Source: an uncultured Saprospiraceae bacterium (GTDB taxonomy: Bacteria > Bacteroidota > Bacteroidia > Chitinophagales > Saprospiraceae). Taken from it: a DNA stretch of 64,000 nucleotides. Position numbers and translations under genes: made by a program. Positions 58,022-64,000 of the stretch are shown here, one piece after another. The stretch is from positions 29,184 to 93,183 of the forward strand of contig CALEYL010000043.1 of assembly GCA_937926205.1 (NCBI GenBank), written 5' to 3'. Position 1 is the stretch's first letter, and every line of letters starts with the position of its first letter. Below the pieces are notes generated by a model. It was given only the letters and a program-made list of their open reading frames with translations, was not told the DNA's origin and ran no database searches.

Positions 58022-58067
58022 TTATCGCAACTTCCGGATTGACGACAATCGGCGGAAATTGCGATAA
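58022..58067 (-). promoter_or_regulatory. Long nested hairpin upstream of the sugar-acid operon
   Basis: Arms TTATCGCAA/TTGCGATAA, TTCCG/CGGAA and GATTG/CAATC nest around an ACGA loop, giving a 19-base-pair stem interrupted by one mismatch and a two-base bulge. It lies 52 bp upstream of the permease start and 77 bp after the stop of the upstream membrane protein gene. No T tract follows on the minus strand, so an operator or a structured leader is as likely as a terminator. Confidence 0.5.
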
Positions 58068-58143
58068 AGCCAGTAAAATACCTGTGTTGCCGGAATAAAA
58101 CAAGCAACCATTAAGATTTTTGCTCAAATATAGATGGCGAATA

Positions 58144-58836
58144 TTAAGTCTGATAGTCAGGAGCCAGTGCTGAAGCGGGGTAGGGGCGCAATATCAGCGG
58201 GATGAGAAAACACTGCAAAATCGTAAGAATGACACCGATTTCATCAGTCAGGCCGTGCGGCTCGCCTGTTGCCAGTAACAAGGCCTGAATGGGCAACATG
58301 CCGAATATGATCCAGGCCAGGGTGCTGTTTTTAGAAGTCCAGGGTATCTGAACTGGTTCGGCTTTTCGGTCTGCTCTGATTTCCAGCAAAATTAAGGCAA
58401 ACGCCAAAATCGATAAAGGAATAATGATCGAGGTGAGTGAAATGCTGACATTAAGGGTGTCACCCTGAAACAAGGTGTCGCCATTGATGATGATTTCAGA
58501 CAAAAGGTTACCAAAAACATGGATGAACCAAACCACAAGCAAACCATGATAAATACTTCTGTTCCGGACACGGTACATAGAAACCATCAGGGCGGCATAA
58601 AACAGCAGTTGAACCAGCAGAAAAACAATGTCCCGGTTAATACCGGCGCCGCTGAACTGCAGGCCAAACCAGGTCATACCCCATTGGTAAGTGCTGCCGT
58701 CAAGAATAGATCGCAGTAACGGCAACCACGTCACCATGAAAGTAAGTGAAATAACAAACGTGAGCAGCGTAGTCAGCCTGCTCGGTTTTCTGTAAGCAAT
58801 AAATGATTCCATTGTTGATAAATTTTGTTTCCCCAA
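58144..58836 (-). CDS. Multipass membrane protein of unknown function
   Basis: The 230-aa protein (or 222 aa from Met9) has about six hydrophobic segments, including LTTLLTFVISLTFMVTWLPL, IVFLLVQLLFYAALMVSMYR, LLVVWFIHVFGNLLSEIIIN and SIIIPLSILAFALILLEIRA. I do not recognise a family. Its neighbour upstream is a membrane-anchored LytTR regulator read in the same direction, 82 bp away, so the two may form a unit. A His in the third helix and charged loops give no clue to the role. Confidence 0.78.
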   Translation of the reverse strand: MGKQNLSTMESFIAYRKPSRLTTLLTFVISLTFMVTWLPLLRSILDGSTYQWGMTWFGLQFSGAGINRDIVFLLVQLLFYAALMVSMYRVRNRSIYHGLLVVWFIHVFGNLLSEIIINGDTLFQGDTLNVSISLTSIIIPLSILAFALILLEIRADRKAEPVQIPWTSKNSTLAWIIFGMLPIQALLLATGEPHGLTDEIGVILTILQCFLIPLILRPYPASALAPDYQT

Positions 58837-58917
58837 AGGACGGTCAGAATTGCAAACAGGCGCCTCAGAAATACAAGCTTGGGATGAAATCGGGCTATTT
58901 GGGATAAACGGAAAAGA

Positions 58918-59790
58918 CTAAGGTGCAATCAGATTGAAAACGGCATCCATATATTGCCGGGATACCGGTATGGGGGAGGCGACATGGTTGATGTAAACCT
59001 TCAGATTGTTCCTGTTGCCATGAATTTGCTGCAGGTGTAACAGGTTAATTACGTAGGAACGATGGCATCTCAGCAATGTAGGATGCATTGCTTCTTCCTG
59101 TGTGCTTTTTAAGCTCTTTCGGAACAACGTCTTTACAGGGCGGTTGTCCTGGAGGTGGTGTATCATGATGTAATTGCCGTCCGATGCGATATAGAGGAGC
59201 AGTTTCAGCGGCAGTGTAAACCGGTCTTTTTGATTTTCAGCTGTCAGAATGAGCAGCGAATCAGCGTCAAGCGGCTGTGGCGTATAAGCATGCACTGAAT
59301 CGAGAGACCTGTTCAATTCACGGACCTTAACATATAGCAGGAGGCTCGCCACCGGGATCAGGCTCAGAATGCTGATATTGCCCAGAAATTCGAAATAACT
59401 TGACAGGTAAAAGTCATGCCATTCGCCCATGTAATTGTATAGCAGAAAAATACCACTCCCCAAAAATATCATGGACCAAATGATCCAAAACAACATCTGT
59501 CCTCTGCTTGGTTGCCTGAAAATAAGCGGGAAGACGATGAATTCATTAAACGCAAGCAGTAGGGTGGTCAGCAGACAAACAAAAGACAAGCCCAGTAATA
59601 ATTTGCTGTTAATGCGCTCGCCGGGATCGTAGTTGTTTACGCCGAAAGGCTGAAAAAACAAAAGGAAGAGAAACATGAATAACCCAACCAGAAGAACAAA
59701 ATAAAGCTTTTCCTTTCTACTGAGCATCGGACTCTCTTTGGCCAGATACGGGAATAAGAAATTGAGGTAGGAGGCTCGCTCTTTGATCAT
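58918..59790 (-). CDS. LytTR-type DNA-binding regulator with membrane N-terminus
   Basis: The 290-aa protein has four hydrophobic segments in its first half (KLYFVLLVGLFMFLFLLFFQ, SKLLLGLSFVCLLTTLLLAF, MLFWIIWSMIFLGSGIFLLY, ISILSLIPVASLLLYVKV). The C-terminal LytTR domain covers about 185-285: LLLYIASDGNYIMIHHLQDN, FRKSLKSTQEE and LLRCHRSYVINLLHLQQIHG. It probably senses something at the membrane and binds DNA directly, without a receiver domain. This form is common in Bacteroidota. A likely target is the neighbouring membrane protein gene. Confidence 0.9.
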   Translation of the reverse strand: MIKERASYLNFLFPYLAKESPMLSRKEKLYFVLLVGLFMFLFLLFFQPFGVNNYDPGERINSKLLLGLSFVCLLTTLLLAFNEFIVFPLIFRQPSRGQMLFWIIWSMIFLGSGIFLLYNYMGEWHDFYLSSYFEFLGNISILSLIPVASLLLYVKVRELNRSLDSVHAYTPQPLDADSLLILTAENQKDRFTLPLKLLLYIASDGNYIMIHHLQDNRPVKTLFRKSLKSTQEEAMHPTLLRCHRSYVINLLHLQQIHGNRNNLKVYINHVASPIPVSRQYMDAVFNLIAP

Positions 59791-60110
59791 GGTTATCCGT
59801 AATTAGCAAAGAAATAATGGCGCTAATTTACTTTCCCTGATTGGTGATTACAAATATTCGGGATATGTTGGGGACAAACCTGTGCGTTTTCGCGAGCAGG
59901 TTTTATTAACAACATTTCTGATTAGCAGGTGTGCTTACGGCCATCAGCAAGTTTTTTTTCTTGTTTTTTCGGGTGTTTTTACGATCAACTTCCCGTCACC
60001 TTCCCGACCTTCCTCCTTAAAAATTTACCACTGAATATAAAAACGCAGTAGCTTAGCCTGCCTTTTGACAGGTAGACGAGTACGCAATTGTTAAACCAGT
60101 AATCTATCTT
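59791..60110. other. Divergent intergenic region between the LytTR gene and the protease gene
   Basis: No gene is visible in these 320 bp. They hold the control regions of two divergent genes. I see a small palindrome at about 60057-60073 (CCTGCCTTTTGACAGG). An exact TAnnTTTG element is not evident on either strand. Confidence 0.4.
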
Positions 60111-63100
60111 ATGCTTAAATCAATTTTACACATGAAAATGGTCTTGATGCTGTGCCTGATGACCACTGTTTCGGTCGTTTCTGCACAGCAGTTTCAGGAC
60201 GAAATCCGAGCGTTTCTGCAAAAAGAGAAATCTCAATGGCAACTCACAGATACAGATGTTGCCAACTGGGTTGTTTCTGACCAGTACGACAATAAGGAAA
60301 CCGGAGTTACCTACACGTACCTGCATCAACAGGTTGCCGGTATCCGTATTTTTAACGCGGTGAGTACTATGGCCATCCGCAATGGTGCAGTGGTACATTT
60401 TGCAAACCGGTTTCAGGCCAATGCGGAAGCAAGGGTAAATGCTGCCGAACCTGTGCTGAAGCCGGAAGAGGCCATCGAATCTGCCGCCGCCCATCTGGGG
60501 CTTACACTGAAAGAAAGCCCGCGCTTCTTGACAAAAGAAGAAAACCGGCTGCGCCAAACCTGGACCAATGGCGGCATTGCGAGGGAAAACATCACGGTTG
60601 AACTCGTTTACTTTGTGGCCGGGAATATGTTGCGTCTGAGCTGGAATGTTAACATTGCACCGGTAAACAGCCCGGATTGGTGGAACATCCGCATTGACGC
60701 ACTGAATGGGGACTTTCTGGAAAAAAACAACTGGACGGCTTATTGTGATTTTGGCAAAGGACATTTGCACAATGCCTCCTGCCGAACTTCCGGTCATAAG
60801 GCTGAATCATTCGAATCTATTGCCGGCGCCTTGAGGCTAAACACAGCCAATTACAACGTTTTTGCTTTGCCAATTGAGGCGCCCACATTTGGTGACCGCT
60901 CTTTGCTTAGCGATCCTAACTCAACGATCGCCTCTCCTTTCGGTTGGCACGATGACAACGGCGCTGATGGCGCTGAGTATACCATTACCCGTGGAAACAA
61001 TGTATACGTTTATGAAGACCGCGACGATGCTGATGTACCCGGTTATTCTCCGGATGGCGGCCCGGAATTGAATTTTGATTTTCCACTGGATCAGTCTTTG
61101 GAGCCTGCACTGAATCAGGATGCAGTCCTGACCAACCTTTTCTATGTCAACAACATGCTCCACGACATCCTGTACCATCATGGCTTCGATGAACGGGCAG
61201 GCAATTTTCAGGCAAACAACTACGGCAACGGTGGTATGGGAGACGATTATGTACTGGCGGAAGGCCAGGACGGCGGCGGTACCAACAATGCCAATTTCGG
61301 AACTCCTGAGGATGGCAACAATGGCCGGATGCAAATGTATTTGTGGCCTGCGAGTGTGCCTGCTGTGTTGACAGTGCATACACCAGAAAATATTGCCGGC
61401 GACTATACGGCTGTAGAAGCAGGATTTGGTCCTGGTCTGCCTGTCCCAATCACCGCGCCTGCGGTTTTGATAAACGATGATGTTGCTCCTGAATCAGATG
61501 GTTGTGAAGCCATTCTGAATGCTGCCGAATTGGAAGGTAAAATTGTGGTCATAGATCGCGGCAACTGTACATTTATCACTAAAGTAAATGCCGCTCAAGC
61601 TGCCGGCGCCATAGCCGTCGTCGTGGTGAACAATACACCGGGGGACCCCATTGTGATGGGTGGAGCAGGAACTGCTGACATTCCGGCGGTGATGATCTCA
61701 CAGGCCGATGGCGATCTGATTAAGGCACAACTCAGTGCAGGAGAAATGGTGGAAATCACACTTTCTTCCGGCGGTGGCGCCGTCAATCAGGATCGCGATG
61801 GCTCACTCGACAATGGCATTATTGCCCATGAATACGGGCATGGCCTTTCAAACCGCCTGACCGGTGGCCCGTCCAACTCCAATTGTTTGTTCAATGGAGA
61901 ACAGGGCGGTGAGGGCTGGAGTGATTGGCTGGCACTTATACTGAGCATCGAACCTGGCGACGCCGGAACGGATTCCAGAGGCATTGGTACCTATGCTCTG
62001 GATGATCAGAGCGGCCAGGGCATTCGCCGCTTCCCTTACTCGACAGATATGAGCATCAATGCTCAAACTTACGGTAGTCTGGAAAATAGTACCGGCCCTC
62101 ATGCCATTGGTGAAATATGGAGTCAGGTGGCCTGGGAAATGACCTGGAAACTGATCGATGAGGAAGGTTTTGACCCTGATTGGTACAACGGTACAGGTGG
62201 GAACAATACGGCCATGAAGTTGATTATTGAGGGCATGAAGCTGCAGCCGTGCGGCCCTGGTTACCTCGATGCCCGCGACGCCATTCTGAAGGCTGATGAA
62301 ATGTTGTACCAGAATGCACACCGCTGCCTGATTTGGGAAGCTTTTGCCAAACGTGGCATGGGCGTTCACGCCAATCAGGGAAGTGCCAATGTTGCCGGCG
62401 ATGAAACAGAAAATTTTGATTTACCCAATATTTGCCTGACTGCTACCATCGCTCCAAGCGCATTTTTTGCCGTGGATGCCCTGGTAAATTGTTACGGCCG
62501 TTTCCATTTCACAGACTTGTCGACTGACATTCCTCAATCCTGGCTTTGGGATTTTGGCGACGGCTCTACCAGTGAGGAAGAAAACCCGTCACACGAATAT
62601 GCGGTTCCGGGAACGTATACCGTCACTTTAACGGTCGCGAATACCATTGGAATGGATGTCATTTCGCTGGAAGTTTCTTATGCAACCTTGCCTGCTCCGG
62701 TCCTTTCCGGAAACACGGTAGTTTGTGAAGGCGGCTCCACGATCCTGACGGCCGATGTGCTGTCAGGCAACACAGCACGCTGGAGCACTGGCGGCGCGGT
62801 GGTTTATACGGGCACCTCTTTTCCTACACCTGCTGTTACCGCTCCGGTTACTTATTCGGTGCAGCAAATGGAGGATAAACCTGTTTTTCACGCAGGTCCG
62901 ATGGACAATACTTTTGGCGGTGGCGGCAACCACAATTCCGGGTTTGACGGCCAACTTTTGTTTGAGACTTATGTACCCGTGCAGATTTTATCTGTCTTTG
63001 TGTATGCACAAGGCGCCGGCAACCGTACGATCCGCCTTTTGGATGGCGCTGGTGAAGAATTGCAATCGGTCACTGTTTTTGTGCCTGCCGGGCCAAGCCG

Positions 63101-63845
63101 GGTGATGCTGAACATGGAAATACCCCAGGCTGGAAATTATCGACTTGCCAATACCAGTCAGAACCTGTATCGAAACAACAATGGCGCTGATTATCCCTAC
63201 GATGTTGACGGCCTGCTTTCCATCTACAGCTCGAATGCAACAGACAGTGAGCTTAATTTTTATTATTATTTCTATGATTGGGAAGTACAGGAACTGGTTT
63301 GCAGAAGTACACCGGAGGAGATTTCGCTTACCGTGGCGCCCGGCCCTGTTGCTGCATTTACTTTGGAAACGGACGGATTTACGGCAAGTTTAACCGATAA
63401 CACAATCGGCAATACGGATTCCTGGACCTGGGATTTTGGCGACGGCTCTCCTGTTTCCAATGAGCAGAATCCGGTCCATACCTACGCAGGGGAGGGCACC
63501 TATATCATCGTATTAACCGTTACCAATGGCGACTGCATCAGCGCATTCCAGCGGGAACTTAAGCTGGTGCTGACTGATACTCGCGATCAGGACCCCGGGG
63601 CTGGTTTAAAAGTATATCCTAACCCGGCCAACGATTTGGTAAACATAGAGTTGCTGCAGCCGCTTACAGGACAAATAGTATTGGAAGTGAGGGACGCCGC
63701 CGGGCGACTGGTACTTTCCCGTAACATGGAAAGCGGCACAACCAGAACCAGCGTTAACACAGCGTCATTTGCTGCCGGCGTTTACCAGTTCCGCATTGTG
63801 GGCGAAACGCGGACTTCGGTTCGCATGGTGACAATTGTAAGATAG
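60111..63845 (+). CDS. Secreted M36 (fungalysin) metalloprotease with PA, PKD and T9SS sorting domains
   Basis: The 1244-aa preproenzyme has a signal peptide (to about residue 25, VVSAQQ), a fungalysin propeptide (FTP, about 30-190, ENRLRQTWTNGGIARENI) and the M36 catalytic domain. The zinc site is H573-E-Y-G-H577 in IIAHEYGHGLSNRLTGG, with the downstream Glu of GGEGWSDWLALI likely the third ligand. A protease-associated (PA) domain is inserted before it at about 435-555 (GKIVVIDRGNCTFITKVNAA). Two PKD domains lie at about 780-850 and 1075-1145 (each WDFGDGS). The C-terminus (about 1165-1244, KVYPNPANDLVNIELLQPLT) is a type A T9SS sorting domain, so the enzyme is exported by T9SS and cell-surface attached or released. 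It is transcribed alone and ended by a strong hairpin. Confidence 0.95.
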   Translation: MLKSILHMKMVLMLCLMTTVSVVSAQQFQDEIRAFLQKEKSQWQLTDTDVANWVVSDQYDNKETGVTYTYLHQQVAGIRIFNAVSTMAIRNGAVVHFANRFQANAEARVNAAEPVLKPEEAIESAAAHLGLTLKESPRFLTKEENRLRQTWTNGGIARENITVELVYFVAGNMLRLSWNVNIAPVNSPDWWNIRIDALNGDFLEKNNWTAYCDFGKGHLHNASCRTSGHKAESFESIAGALRLNTANYNVFALPIEAPTFGDRSLLSDPNSTIASPFGWHDDNGADGAEYTITRGNNVYVYEDRDDADVPGYSPDGGPELNFDFPLDQSLEPALNQDAVLTNLFYVNNMLHDILYHHGFDERAGNFQANNYGNGGMGDDYVLAEGQDGGGTNNANFGTPEDGNNGRMQMYLWPASVPAVLTVHTPENIAGDYTAVEAGFGPGLPVPITAPAVLINDDVAPESDGCEAILNAAELEGKIVVIDRGNCTFITKVNAAQAAGAIAVVVVNNTPGDPIVMGGAGTADIPAVMISQADGDLIKAQLSAGEMVEITLSSGGGAVNQDRDGSLDNGIIAHEYGHGLSNRLTGGPSNSNCLFNGEQGGEGWSDWLALILSIEPGDAGTDSRGIGTYALDDQSGQGIRRFPYSTDMSINAQTYGSLENSTGPHAIGEIWSQVAWEMTWKLIDEEGFDPDWYNGTGGNNTAMKLIIEGMKLQPCGPGYLDARDAILKADEMLYQNAHRCLIWEAFAKRGMGVHANQGSANVAGDETENFDLPNICLTATIAPSAFFAVDALVNCYGRFHFTDLSTDIPQSWLWDFGDGSTSEEENPSHEYAVPGTYTVTLTVANTIGMDVISLEVSYATLPAPVLSGNTVVCEGGSTILTADVLSGNTARWSTGGAVVYTGTSFPTPAVTAPVTYSVQQMEDKPVFHAGPMDNTFGGGGNHNSGFDGQLLFETYVPVQILSVFVYAQGAGNRTIRLLDGAGEELQSVTVFVPAGPSRVMLNMEIPQAGNYRLANTSQNLYRNNNGADYPYDVDGLLSIYSSNATDSELNFYYYFYDWEVQELVCRSTPEEISLTVAPGPVAAFTLETDGFTASLTDNTIGNTDSWTWDFGDGSPVSNEQNPVHTYAGEGTYIIVLTVTNGDCISAFQRELKLVLTDTRDQDPGAGLKVYPNPANDLVNIELLQPLTGQIVLEVRDAAGRLVLSRNMESGTTRTSVNTASFAAGVYQFRIVGETRTSVRMVTIVR

Positions 63846-63877
63846 TGTAGCGGTTAATGCTTATTGGCCTGAAGAAA

Positions 63878-63914
63878 GCATGAGGCATCCTGAATGTTTT
63901 GGGATGCCTCATGC
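63878..63914 (+). terminator. Perfect 13-bp hairpin after the protease gene
   Basis: GCATGAGGCATCC (63878-63890) pairs perfectly with GGATGCCTCATGC (63902-63914) around an 11-base loop, 33 bp after the stop codon. No T run follows, so it may act in mRNA stability as much as termination. Confidence 0.55.
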
Positions 63915-64000
63915 CAATGTCGAAGTGGATCAGAACTGCATACTGCTGCGGTTCCTTGTTCGATATTCAGTATTGGATATTCAACAGAGCATCGAACCGC
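63915..64000. other. Right edge of the window, no feature seen
   Basis: The last 86 bases contain no gene start or structure that I can recognise. Confidence 0.4.

Overview
The window reads as a stretch of a Bacteroidota chromosome, most likely from the Saprospiraceae/Chitinophagia side of the phylum. The evidence is a type IX secretion C-terminal sorting domain on a secreted metalloprotease, a PorT-like gene next to ubiE, futalosine-pathway menaquinone synthesis (mqnD), a LytTR regulator with a membrane-embedded N-terminus, start codons without Shine-Dalgarno sequences, and TAnnTTTG promoter -7 elements. The taxonomic call is inference from gene content.

Region 1, about 1-22.1 kb, looks like the right end of a genomic island inserted at a tRNA-Arg(CCG) gene. 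It holds a truncated type I restriction-modification methylase (hsdM), a decayed exo-muramidase (NamZ/DUF1343) remnant next to a group II intron-like sequence, and a two-gene insecticidal-toxin-complex (Tc) locus. The Tc locus has a 2515-aa fused TcB-TcC protein with an AT-rich exchangeable C-terminus, a small lipoprotein, and a 2967-aa TcA protein. A tyrosine recombinase and an overlapping XRE regulator abut the tRNA. The left island boundary is outside the window.

Region 2, about 22.2-48 kb, is mostly core chromosome: RNA pseudouridine synthase, mqnD, an orphan TRAP-type binding protein, a radical SAM protein, a xisH-xisI pair, class II fructose-bisphosphate aldolase, TPR proteins, outer-membrane barrel proteins, a Dna2-like nuclease-helicase, ACP phosphodiesterase, porT-ubiE divergent from gyrA, cysteine desulfurase, glmM, a methyltransferase-PAP2 pair and valS. 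Intergenic DNA here carries three arrays of 7-bp repeats, a 96-bp tandem repeat and many hairpins.

Region 3, about 47.6-51.8 kb, has an IS200-like/RAYT-like Y1 transposase flanked by short GC-rich palindromes on both sides, then an aldo/keto reductase, an unknown protein and an amine oxidase of the SolA/sarcosine oxidase type.

Region 4, about 51.9-58 kb, is a sugar-acid catabolic cluster: a GntP-family permease, an L-arabonate-type IlvD/Edd dehydratase, an SMP-30 lactonase lipoprotein and a KdaD-like 2-keto-3-deoxy-acid dehydratase form one leftward operon. A zinc sugar/polyol dehydrogenase converges on it. Together they could take a pentose through lactone, acid and 2-keto-3-deoxy acid to alpha-ketoglutarate semialdehyde; no semialdehyde dehydrogenase is present.

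Region 5, about 58-64 kb, contains a multipass membrane protein, a membrane-anchored LytTR regulator and a large secreted M36 (fungalysin) metalloprotease with PA and PKD domains and a T9SS sorting tail.
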